A stretch of 64,000 nucleotides of DNA from Aquila chrysaetos chrysaetos (taxonomy: Eukaryota; Chordata; Aves; Accipitriformes; Accipitridae), in assembly GCF_900496995.4 (NCBI RefSeq), contig NW_024470393.1, positions 62,001 to 126,000 of the forward strand, read 5' to 3'. Position 1 is the first letter of the stretch. Each line of letters starts with the position of its first letter. Shown here piece by piece: positions 1 to 12,100 of the stretch. Position numbers and translations under genes: made by a program. The notes beneath the pieces are model-generated. The model was not told the origin of the DNA and did no database searches. It was given only the letters and a program-made list of their open reading frames with translations.

Positions 1-309
1 CTTGCAGAGCCCCAAAACTCCAGGGGAACACTCCAGTTGCCCCTCAGCCCCCCTAAAACAGCAGGGAGGTGCTCCCCAGCCCCCCAAGACACCAAGGGGG
101 GGTACCCCAATTCCTCTCTATCCCCCCCCCAAAATATTGGGGAGGGGAAACAGGCGGCCATTTGCTTGCCTTGAATTGGGATGGGGGCCCAACCCACTGC
201 ATGTAGGGATTTAAAATGGGGTGGGGGGTCTCTCCATTGCCCTTCCAAGATATCGGGGGGCCACCGCTTGTCACTCAACGGCCCCCCAATATTCCCGCCT
301 CCCCCCCAG
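1..309 (+). other. HUWE1 intron (3' part) at window edge
   Basis: GC-rich intron ending in a C tract and the AG acceptor at 308-309. I see no exon, RNA or clear repeat in it. The preceding HUWE1 exons are outside the window. Confidence 0.8.
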
Positions 310-3300
310 TGCGAGCTGTACCACTGGGTGGATCTCCTGGATCGTTTCGATGGAATCTTGGCGGAAGCGGGTCGACCGGTGGAAAACATGTCCTGGATGT
401 TGGCCTGCGACCGCCCAGAACGAGAGCAGCTGAAAGCTCTTCTCCTGGCTCTCCTCAATTTCACCGCTCTCCTCATCGAGTACAGCTTCTCCCGTCACCT
501 TTACAGCTCCATCGAGGTACCAGGGAGGGGGGGCAACCCTAAAAATATATTTGGGGGGGTTCTAAGAGATGGTATTTGTCACCTGATGGGGGTTGTTTGG
601 TGTCACGCAGCACCTGACGACGCTCCTGGCTTCCTCGGACATGCAAGTGGTGTTGGCGGTGCTCAATCTCCTCTACGTCTTCAGCAAACGTTCCAATTAT
701 ATCACCCGGTTGGGGTCCGACAAACGAAGCCCCCTCCTCTCCCGCCTTCAGCACCTGGCTGAGGTGAGAGGGTGGGGGTCCCACCAACTGTTTTTGGGGT
801 GTTTCTTAACGTCCCTTCGATGTTTTGGTTGACTTTTATGTTTTCTTTTGTCACTCGCGCAGAGTTGGGGCGGAAAAGAGAATGGATTTGGGTTGGCTGA
901 GTGCTGTCGGGACCTCCACATGCTGGTGAGCCTCAATCTTGGCGTCCCTCAAAACCGACCTGTTCCCTCCTGTCACATTCCAGGGTCCCCAACATTGTCT
1001 TGTGTCCCCTTGTCATGTTCTGGCGTCCACCAATGCTGTTTTATGTCTCTTTATCACATCCTGACGTCCCCCGATGCTGTCTAGTGTCCCTTCGGGGTGG
1101 CCTGGGGTCCCCCAACAGTGTCCTATCATCGTTTTCTGTCATGTTGTGGGGTCCCCAAAACTGTCCTGTCCCCCACCTGTCATGTCGCAGGGTCCCCCAA
1201 TGCTGTCCTGTGCCCCCTCAAGGTCCTCCACACCATTCTGGGGTCCCCCAGAGCTGTCCTGTGTTCCCTTGGGGTGTCCTGGGGTTCCCTGACACTGTCT
1301 TGTGCTCCTCTTTTGTCACATCTTGGGGTCCCCAACACCGTCCCATGTCCTAGAGTCCCCCAACACTCTCCCATTTCCCCTCAGTGTCCCCCAATGCTGT
1401 CCCATCTCCCCTCATTGGGTTCTGGGGTCCCCCAACACTGTCCCGTGTCCCCTCAAGGTGTTTTCAGGTCCCCCCACTCTGTCGTGTCCCCTCTTTCATG
1501 TCCTGGGGCCACCAACACTGTCTTGTGTGTGTGTGTGTCCCATCAAGTCCCAGGGTCCCCCGATGCCATCTCGTGTCCCCTCATCGCGTCCTGGTGTCAC
1601 CCATCATGTCCAGGGTCCCCCAACGATGTTTTGTCACCCTTATCACGTCCTGGGGTTCCCCAGTCCCTTTCTGTCACCCCTCTTGTGTCCCCACGCCTGA
1701 TGCTGTCACTCCATTTGTGTTCTGGTGTCCCTGGCCCTTATCCTGTCACCCCTCTTGTGTCCCCAAACCCGATCCTGTCACCCTTCTTGTGTCCCGGTGT
1801 CCCCAAACTTGATCCTGTCACCCCTCTTGTATTCTCAAATCCCATCCTGTCACCCTTCTTGTGTCCCCGGGCCCAATCTTGTCACCCCTGTTACGTCCTG
1901 GTGTCGCCAAACCTAGTCATGTCATCCTTATCGTGTCTCCAGACCTCATCCTGTCACCCCTCTTGTGTCCTGGTGTCCCCGGGCCTGATTCTGTCACCCC
2001 TCTTGTGTCCTGGTGTCCCCGGGCCTGATTCTGTCACCACTCTTATTTATGTCCTGGCGTCCCCAAACCTAGTCGTGTCGCCCCCATTGTGTCCCCAACC
2101 CTGATCTTGTCACCCCTCCCATGTCCCCCATGTTCCCAACCCAGGGGAGGGGACACTGCTGTCCCCTCCCCACTCACCCCTGTGTGTCCCCCCCCCACCG
2201 CAGAAGTACCCCCCCAGCGCCACCACTCTCCACTTCGAGTTCTACGCCGAGCCGGGCGTCGAGGTGAAGGTGGACAAGCGGGTGAGTGACAGAGGACATT
2301 TGGGGACACAGGAGACACTTGGGGACATGGGGGAGCCCCCCAAAACACCAGGGCCCCCCCTAACCCCCCCCCAACCCCCCCCACAGGCCACCAGCACCAC
2401 CCTACACTACATTCACATCGAGCAGCTGGACAAGGTAAGCATTGCGGGGGGGGGGACACAGCATCAATTGGGGGGGCCCCCACCTTCTGCACCCCTGTTT
2501 TTCTCTGTGTGCCCCCATTTTCTCTCTGCGTCCCATCCCCATTCCCCCCCCCCAGATTTCGGAGAGCCCCTCGGAGATCATGGAGTCCCTCACCAAGATG
2601 TACAGCATCCCCAAAGACAAGCAGGTGAGTGGGGCAAAAACGGGGAGGCACCTGAGGAATTTGGGGGGGCACACCATGGTGACCCCCCCAAATTGTTCTG
2701 TTCCCTTCTAGATGCTCCTTTTCACTCACATCCGCCTGGCTCACGGCTTCTCCAACCACAAGAAACGACTACAAGCGGTGCAAGCCCGGCTCCACGCCAT
2801 CTCCATTTTGGGTAGGAGAATTAATTAGTCTTAATTAACGGTTTTTAATTAGGGAAAAGTTGTTTTAATGGGGGGGGGGGGGTTGGTTTTGGGGGGGTCT
2901 GGGGGGCTTTTTTGGGTGACACCCCCCCTTTTTTTTTTTTTTTTGCAGTGTATTCCAACGCCTTGCAGGAGTCGGCCAACAGTATTTTGTACAACGGCCT
3001 CATTGAAGAATTGGTGGACGTTCTCCAGATCACCGACAAGCAATTAATGGTGAGGAGCTCCCCCCTCCCCAAAATAAGCCCCCCAGCCCCCCAAAAACAC
3101 AACCCACATCACCCCGTGCTCCCCTCCGCCCAGGACATCAAGGCAGCTTCTTTGCGGACCCTCACCTCCATCGTGCATCTGGAGCGAACCCCAAAACTCA
3201 GCAGCATCATCGATTGTACTGGCACTGCTTCTTATCACGGTTTTCTTCCCGTTTTAGTCCGGAATTGTATCCAAGCCATGATCGGTGGGTTCACAGAAAT

Positions 3301-6169
3301 CCCAAGGGGGGGGGGGGTCCCTGAATTACTTTGCGGGGGGTTAACCCACCCTAACACCCTCCTGCCCACCCCCCCCAGACCCCTCCATGGAGCCCTATCC
3401 CCACCAGTTCGCCACCGCTCTCTTCTCCTTCCTCTACCACTTGGCCAGCTACGATGCCGGCGGCGAAGCTTTGGTGTCCTGCGGCATGATGGAGGCATTG
3501 TTAAAGGTGAGCGTGAAGCCATGGGAGGGGCGGGGGGCGTTCCTAAATATTTTGGAGATCCCTTCACCCCCTTTTTTTTATCCCCTCTCCCCCAAAAAAG
3601 GTCATCAAGTTCCTGGGGGATGAGCAGGATCAAATCACCTTTGTCACCCGAGCCGTGCGGGTGGTGGATCTCATCACCAACCTTGACATGGCCGCCTTCC
3701 AGTCACACAGCGGCCTCTCCATCTTCATCTACCGCCTCGAGGTAGCATGTCCATCCCCGCGACACCCCTAATTTTGGGGTGCTGAGTACCTTTTCGGGGT
3801 GCTGAGGATCTCCTTCCCCCCCCCCCAGCACGAGGTGGATCTGTGCCGTCGCGAGTGTCCCTTCGTCATCAAGCCCAAGGTGCAGCGTCCCCCCGCTGCC
3901 GCCCTCCCCGAGGGCGAGGAGATGGAGACAGACATGGAGGGTGAGGAGAAGGGCGGGAAAAGGAGTGTCACCCCCCCCCGATGTCATTTGTCACTCCTCT
4001 GATGTCACGGTCACCCACACAGTGACGGACGTGGCCATGGAGAGCAGCCCTGGTCCTTCGAGCGAAACCCGACAGGATCCAGCGCCGCCGGCAAACGCTG
4101 CCGCCGCCGTGCCCAGCACCAGCACCGCCACTGCCTCTTCCCCGCGCGGTGGTAGGTGACACCCTGGCGTTGGGGACACCCCAGGGGAGGATGTTGGAGA
4201 CACCACTGCGGGGGGGCTCACGCCTATGTGTGTGTGTGTGTCCCCCCCCACCCCGGCTTTAGGAGTCCAATGCATCCCCCAACGCGCCGCCTTGCTCAAA
4301 TCCATGCTGAATTTCCTCAAAAAAGCCATCCAAGATCCCGCTTTCTCCGACGGCATCCGCCATGGTGAGTGTCCCCCGACGTCCCTAACCCCCAGGGGAC
4401 ATTGGAGAGGGGGGGCATCACCCCCTCACCCCCCTTTTTTTGTGCCCCCCTCCCCCCCAAAAAAAGTGATGGACGGCTCGCTGCCCACCTCCCTGAAGCA
4501 CATCATCAGCAACGCCGAATATTACGGCCCTTCGCTCTTCCTCCTGGGTGAGCTTCGCCCCCAAAACCCGACAGAAGGGGAATTTGGGGGGGTGGGAAAA
4601 GATTTGGGGATCCTTCCCCCCCCCCCAAAAAAAACAATGCACCCGCCCCCCCCCTCCTCAGTGCCCCCCGTCTCTCTCCTCCCGCCGCAGCGACCGAGGT
4701 GGTGACGGTCTTCGTGTTCCAGGAGCCTTCGCTGCTCTCCTCCCTGCAGGACAACGGCCTCACCGACGTCATGCTCCACGCTCTCCTTATCAAAGACGTG
4801 AGTTTACGCATCCCCCGCGCCCTCTCCCCACACGCCGTGGGGCTGCCCCACGTTTCCTACCCCCCTTTTTTTCATTTTATTTTAAAGGTACCGGCTACTC
4901 GAGAGGTTTTAGGTTCGTTACCCAACGTTTTCAGCGCTCTTTGTCTCAATGCCCGGGGTCTGCAATCCTTCGTTCAGTGCCAACCCTTCGAGCGCCTCTT
5001 CAAGGTGCTGCTCTCCCCCGATTACCTGCCTGCCATGCGACGACGACGCAGTTCCGACCCCCTCGGTGAGCTGCAGTGGGGGGGGTCATCCTTTATTTTG
5101 CGGGGGGGGTCTCTTATTTTTGTGAGGGGGAGACCCATTTGTACGAGAAAGGGTGTCGGGAGAGGCACCTCACCGCTGTTTCGGGGCCGCACTGGCGGCC
5201 TGTTAATACACTTTTTTGGGGGGGTTGTTTATCGTTTCTGGGGTGCTTCTGTTTATTTTGGGGAAACTCCTCCCTCCCCCCCGCTGCTGTTTTCTAGCAA
5301 GGAGGCCCCCCCCCCCCCCAAAAAAATCTCTGTGCCCCCACAGGAGACACAGCCTCCAACCTGGGCAGCGCCGTGGACGAGCTGATGCGGCACCAACCCA
5401 CCCTAAAGACCGACGCCACCACTGCCATCATCAAGGTGATGCACGAGGGACGTTTTTGGGGTACCAGGACCACCCCAAGGGCCCCCCCCCCTAAAATTTT
5501 GGTCCCCCCCTGTCCCTTTTTTTTCAGCTTTTAGAGGAGATTTGCAGCTTGGGCCGGGATCCCAAATACATTTGCCAGAAACCCTCGATGCAAAAAGCAG
5601 ACGGGACAGCGGCGGCCCCCCCTCCTCGCTCCCCCCACGCCGCTGAAGAAGCTTCGAGCGAGGATGAGGAGGAGGAAGAAGTTCAGGCCATGCAGAGTTT
5701 CAGCGCTACCCAACAGAGCGAGACCGAACCCAGTCAGCAGTGAGTATTTTTGGGGGGGGGGAATAAGAGATTGGCGGGGGTGGGGTGGACACTTTTCAAC
5801 GTCACCTCGTCTTTGATTTTTAGGGTGGTGGGCACGGAGGAGCGCATCCCCATCCCCCTGATGGATTATATTCTCAATGTGGTGAGGAAAAAAGAGGGTT
5901 CACTCCCCACTTAGGGGGTTGTTGGGATTTTGGGGACCCCCCCCAAACCCCAATTTCCCCCCTGAACCCCCAAATTTCCCCCCCCCCCAAAGATGAAATT
6001 CGTGGAGTCAATCCTCAGCAACAACACAACGGACGATCACTGCCAGGAATTCGTGGCTCAACGGGGGTTGCGTCCCCTTGTCACGATTTTGGGGCTCCCC
6101 AATCTTCCTGTTGACTTCCCCACCTCCGCCGCTTGTCAGGCCGTAGCCGGAGTCTGCAAATCTATCCTG
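310..6169 (+). CDS. HUWE1: HUWE1 exon block 1: N-terminal armadillo-like region (DUF908/DUF913)
   Basis: Exons: 310-516, 611-763, 863-925, 2204-2281, 2387-2434, 2556-2624, 2712-2811, 2949-3049, 3134-3284, 3379-3506, 3601-3741, 3829-3940, cassette 4023-4151, 4263-4364, 4467-4547, 4691-4797, 4888-5065, 5344-5435, 5528-5739, 5824-5881, 5993-6169. The translation is close to human, for example [50 protein letters not shown] and [19 protein letters not shown]. This alpha-solenoid forms part of the ring that presents substrates to the HECT domain in published HUWE1 structures. The acidic stretch [17 protein letters not shown] lies in exon 5528-5739. Phases close across every junction in this block. 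I see no frame break here. Confidence 0.95.
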
Positions 6170-9100
6170 GTATGGGGGGGAAAGTTTTGGGGTGCTGGGG
6201 GGGGGACCCCAGAAAGGTTTGGGAGGGACAACGGCAGCCCCTGAAATGGAGTTGGGGAGTAGGTGAGGGCTGGCAGGGCGCTGATGCTGTCCCCCACCTC
6301 AGTGAGGGGCAGTGGGGGTCTGAGGGGACCCCAAAAAGGTGACAAGGCACTGAGGGGACACCCCAAAAAGGTCAGTGGGTGTTTTGGGGGGGCTGGGGGG
6401 ACCCCTAAAAGGTGACAGGGTTCTGGGCAGAGGACCCGAGACAGCTGATAGGAGTCTAGGGGGGACCCCAAAAAGGCATCAGGGGCTTGGGGGGGGCACC
6501 CCAAAAAGCTGACGGGGGTCTAGGGGAGACCCCAGAAGGGCCTCGGCGGGGGGGGGGGTCTGGGGGGAACCCCGAAAAGCTGACAGGGAGCAGGTGGGGG
6601 ATGGCAGGGTGCCCATGCCAGTGCAGGGGTGATGCTGGGTGCCGTCCTGGGGACACCAGCTGCCGTTTTACTTCCCCGCAAAATTCGGATTTGCCTCAAT
6701 AAATTTGAATTCGCACCTATGAATTTTAGTTTTTTCCTGAAATTTTAATTCATTCGATGGCAATTTTGATTTGTTATTTAAGTTGTAAGTTGTCCTGTCA
6801 ATTTTAATTTTTGGTTCAGGTTTTAATTCTCTCTTTGAATTTTACTTTTTCTCAAATTTTAATATTACCCCCAATTTTGATTCTTTCTTCCAGTTTTAAT
6901 TTTTTGTTTTAGATTTTGATTCTTTTTCCAAATTATAGTTTCGTGTTCCTGATTTTGATTTGCTGCTCCCACATTGTGATTTATTCTGCTGTGATTTTGA
7001 TTCCCCCCCTTCCCAGATTTTGATTCCCCCCCTTCCCAGATTTTGATTCCCCCCCTTCCCAGATTTTGATTCCCCCCCTTCCCAGATTTTGATTCCCCCC
7101 CTTCCCAGATCTTGATTAACCCCCTAATTTTCTACCTCCTCTCCCCGCCCCCAGACGCTGTCTCACGAGCCGAAGGTGCTGCAGGAGGGTTTGCTGCAGC
7201 TGGAAGCGGTGCTTTCGGCGCTGGAACCCCTCCACCGTCCCATCGAGGCGCCGGGGGGGTCGGTGCTCTTGCGGGAGCTGGCGGGGGCTGGCAGCGTCCC
7301 CGATGCCACCCTCTCGGCGCAAGCCACCCCCCTCCTTCACGCCCTCACCGCCGCTCACGCTTACATCATGATGTTCGTCCACACGTGTCGCGTGGGGCAG
7401 GTAAAGAGGACGGGACGCAACACTTGGAAGGGGGACACCCCCCCAGCCCCATATTTTGGGGGGGGGGTCATCATCTTTTTCTCATTCCCCAGAGTGAAAT
7501 CCGGGCAATTTCGGTGAACCAGTGGGGATCCCAGTTGGGATTGAGCGTTTTGGGGAAACTGAGTCAGCTCTACTGCTCCTTGGTGTGGGAGAGCACCGTG
7601 CTGCTGTCGCTTTGTACCCCTAATAGGTATTGGCGGGGGGGGGACGGGGGGGGACGACTGGGGAGGATCTAGGGGGTTGAGGAGGACTTTGGGGGAGTCA
7701 AGGAGGAGTTTGGGGAGTAATGGGGAGCACCTAGGGGGAATGGGGAGGATCTGGGGGGGTACTGGGGAGCATCCTGGGTAGGTGAGGAGGATTTTGGGGG
7801 GCTGATGAGTTTCGGGGGGGGGGGCTGGGGAGGATCTGGGGGGGTTGAGGAGGACTTTGGGGGACTGAGGAGGATTTGGGGAGGATCTGGGGGTCTGGAG
7901 AGGATCCTGGGGGGGTGAGAAGGATTTGGGGGGGGTTAAAGAGCATCTTGGGAGAGCTTCAATAAGATTTGGTGGGTTTCAAGAGGATCTTGGGAGTATT
8001 TGGGGGGGGTGAGGAGCATCTTGGGGGAGGATCTGGGGGGCATCCCCTCCCACATGGGATATCGGGGGGGCTCTTAGGGCGTAGGGGGGTGCTGAGGAGC
8101 CCTCCCCCTGCCAAACTATAGAGCACCCCAATGACCCCCCCGCGTTTTCATATACCCCCCCTGCAGCCTCCCCCCGGGGTGTGAGTTCGGGCAGGCCGAC
8201 ATGCAGAAGCTGGTGCCCAAGGAGGAGAAGGCAGCGCCCAGCCCCCCCCAGGGCGGCAAGAGGGCAGGTAGGTTTTGGGGGGGGGGGTCTGTAGGGATGT
8301 GGGGGGGTTTTATAGGGGTGGGGGGTGTATTTGGCAGGGTCTTTAATGGAAAAAGGGGATGTCGTTAATGGAAGAGGGGAATATTTAATAGAAAAGAGGG
8401 ATTGGGGGGGTCTTTAGGGGAAGGGGGGGTCTTTGGGGGGTTCTTGGGAAAGGGAAGGTTTTGGGGGGGGTCTTTTGGGGTAAGGGGGGGTCTGTAGGGG
8501 AAAGGGATTTTTTTAGGGGGTGTCTTGAGGGGAAGGGGGGGTTTTGGGGGGGGCTCTAGAAGAGGGGAGGTGTTTGGGGGTATCTGGTGTAAAAAGAAGC
8601 TCTTTAGGATAAGGGGGGGTCTCTGGGAAGTCTTCTGGGGAAGGGGGGAGGTATTTGGGGGTGTCTTTAGAGGGAAAGCGGGGGTCTTTAGAAGGAAGGG
8701 GGGCCTTTAGGGGGAATGGGGGGAGCTTGGGAGGGGTCTGTAGCGGGTCTTTAGGGGAATGGAGGGGTCTTTAGGGGAACGGGGGGTCTTTAGGAGAACG
8801 GGGGGGCTTTAGGGGAGGGGAGGGTTTGGGGGGTCTTTAGGGGAATGGGGGGTTCTTAGGGGAAGGGGGAGACATTTGGGGATGTCTTTAGAGAGAAAGG
8901 GGGCCTTCGGGGGGTCTTTAGGGGGAATGGGAGCTTGGGAGGGGTCTTTGAGAGGGGTCTTTAGGGGAAGGGGGAGGCATTTGGGGGTGTCTTTGGGTGG
9001 TTTTAGAGGGAAGGGGGGGCCTTTGGGGGTCTTCAGGGGGAAGGGGGGGTCTCTGGAAGGGGGGTCTTTAGGAGGAATGGTGGAGCTTGGGAGGGGTCGT

Positions 9101-12100
9101 TGAGGGGGGTCTCTACGGGAAGGGGGGGGGGTCTCTAGGGGACTCCCGGCAGCACTTTAGGGGCGCTCACCTCTTTCTCTCCGCCTCCTTCCAGAAGGTG
9201 AAGCGGAGGGTCCAGGCCCCGGGGTGGGGGCGGTGGGCAGCGAACCCCCCCCCCCACCCCCAGCCCAGGGGTTACTGGAGGGGATGGGGTTGGAGAGCGA
9301 AGCCCTGGCCCCCATGGAGACGGACGAACCCAGCGCCGCCGACCCCAAGGCCAAGGCCAAGATCACCCCTGCCATGGCCGCCCGCATCAAACAGATCAAA
9401 CCCCTGCTTTCCCGGTGAGGGCGGGGGGGTCCCCAAAAAAACAGCAGGTGGGGGAGGCCCCCAAAAAAACAGCGAGGGGTCCCCCCCAAGAAAAACAGTG
9501 GGGGGGGCCCTCTTGAATTGCTGAGGGGAGCGGGGAGAGGATGGGCAATGTGGGTGGTTTTGGGGGGGGGGGGGGTAGCTTGGACACAGGGGTCCCCAAA
9601 AATGGAGTATGGATAGGGGGTCCCTGAAAAGGTGAGCGGGAGAGCCCAGATGTTGGGGTGTTTCTTGGGGGGGTGGCCCAAGGGTCTTGGGTGCTGGATG
9701 TGGGGGTCCCTAGGGGGCTCGGGTGCTGGATTTTGGGGGTCCCCGGGGGTCTCGGGTGCTGGATGTGGGGGTCCCTAGGGGGCTCGGGTGCTGGATTTTG
9801 GGGTCCCCGGGGTCTCGGGTGCTGGACGTGGGGGTCCCTAGGGGGCTCGGGTGCTGGATTTTGGGGTCCCCGGGGTCTCGGGTGCTGGACGTGGGGGTCC
9901 CCTAGAGGGCTGGATGCTGGAATTTGGGGTCCCCATCCATTTTTGGGGGGGTGGCTAACACCGTGACGCGTTCCTCTCCCCCCCCCGCAGCCTCGTCGCG
10001 GCTGGGCCGGGCGCTGGCGGAGCTCTTCGGGCTCCTGGTGAAGCTGTGCGTGGGCTCGCCCGTTCGGCAACGCCGGAGCCACCACGCCGCCGCCGCCGCG
10101 CCCGCCCCCACCCCGGCCGCCCGCGCCACCGCCTCCGCCCTCACCAAACTGCTGACCAAGGGCTTGAGCTGGCAGCCCCCCCCCCTACACCCCCACCCCC
10201 CGCTTCCGGTGAGTGCCAAGGGCGAGGAGCCGAGGGGAAGGGGTGGGGCTGGGGGTGGAGCCAATGGGGGGAGGGGTGGAGCCGAGGGGGAAGGGGTGGA
10301 GCCGGGGAAAGGGGTGGGGCTGGGAGGGTGGAGCTGAGGGGAAGGGGTGGGGCTGGGAGGGTGGAGTGGAGGGGAAGGGGTGGAGCCAAGGGGAAGGGGT
10401 GGAGCTGAGGGGGGAGGGGTGGAGCCGGGGGAAGGGGTGGGGCTGGGGGGATGGAGTGGAGGGGAAGGGGTGGGGCTGGGGGTGGAGCCGAGGGGGGAGG
10501 GGTGGGCTGGGGGTGGAGCCGAGGGGAAGGGGTGGGGCTGGGGGGTGGAGCCGAGGGGAAGGGGTGGGGCTGGGGGGTGGAGCTGAGGGGAAGGGGTGGG
10601 GCTGGGGGGGTGGAGCTGAGGGGAAGGGGTGGGGCTGGGGGGTGGAGCCGAGGGGGAAGGGGTGGAGCCGGGGGAAGGGGTGGGGCTGGGGGGGGTGGAG
10701 CTGAGGGGAAGGGGTGGGACCGGGGGTGGAGCTGAGGGGGGAGGGGTGGAGCTGAGGGGAAGGGGTGGGGCTGGGGGGTGGAGCTGAGGGGAAGGGGTGG
10801 GACCAGGGGTGGAGCTGAGGGGGGAGGGGTGGAGCCGAGGGGAAGGGGTGGGGCTGGGAGGGTGGAGCTGAGGGGAAGGGGTGGGGCTGGGAGGGTGGAG
10901 CTGAGGGGAAGGGGTGGGGCTGGGGGTGGAGCCAATGGGGAAGGGGTGGGGCTGGGGGGGTGGAGCTGAGGGGAAGGGGTGGGACCAGGGGTGGAGCTGA
11001 GGGGGGAGGGGTGGAGCCGAGGGGAAGGGGTGGGGCTGGGGGGTGGAGCTGAGGGGAAGGGGTGGGGCTGGGAGGGTGGAGCTGAGGGGAAGGGGTGGGG
11101 CTGGGGTGGAGCTGAGGGGAAGGGGTGGGGCTGGGGGTGGAGCCGAGTGGAAGGGGTGGGGCTGGGGGTGGAGCCGGGGGGGTGGAGCCGGGGGGGAGGA
11201 GCCAAGGGGGGAAGGGGTGGAGCTGGGGTGGAGCCAATGGGAAGAGTGGGGGCTGGGGGGTGGAGTCAAGGGGAAGGGGTGGGGCTGGGGGATGAAGCCA
11301 AGGGGTCAGGCTGAGGGGTGGAGCCAAAGGGGAAAGGGGTGGAGCCAAGGGAGAAGGGCTGGGGGTGGAGCCAAGGGAGGGGGTGGGGATGAGGATAAGG
11401 ATTGGGCCTGGGAGGGTGGAGCCAAGGGGAAAGGGGGGGGGGCTGGGGGTGGAGCCAAAGGAGAAGGGTGGGGCTGAGGATAAGTGGGGGTGGGTGGGGC
11501 CAAGGGGAAGGGGTGGGGTTGGAATGGGGTGGAGCTAAGGGGAAGGGGTGGGGCTGCAGGTAAGGGTGGAGTTTAGGCTGGAGTTATGCAGAAAGGTGGG
11601 GCTTAATTGGGGTGGAGTCAAGGGGAGGGGGTGGAGCTAAGACAAAGGGGTGGGGCTTGATTGAGGTTGAGCCAAAGGGTAGGGCTGGGGTGGGGGTGTG
11701 GCTTAGTAGCCTGTGGGCGGGGCTTGTATGCCACGCATCCCAGATTTGAGAAGCAAGAGCAGCACACAGCCTGGGGATGGGGGCCTGGGCGTGGTGCCTT
11801 GTGGGCGTGGTGCCTTGTGGGCGTGGCCAGGCTGCCCGCAGGCAGAGCCTGACCCCTCCCTATCCCCTCCTCTTCCTCCCTAGGCTAACCTTCTTCATTT
11901 GCTCGGTGGGCTTTACCTCGCCCATGCTCTTCGATGAACGCAAGTTTCCCTACCACCTCATGCTGCAGAAATTCCTCTGCTCCGGCGGCCACAACGCCCT
12001 CTTCGAGTAAGCCCACCTCCAAACCCCACCCTAAAAATTTGAGGACCCCCTTCTGTTTTTCCTTATTTTACGCTTTTACCACCCAGAACCTTCAACTGGG

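Noticed and set aside
9902-11348. Open reading frames of 350-455 codons on the minus strand, Pro/Ser/Ala/His-rich
   Set aside because: They lie wholly over the 31-bp minisatellite, exist in several frames at once, and their repeat period equals the DNA repeat. They are compositional, not genes.
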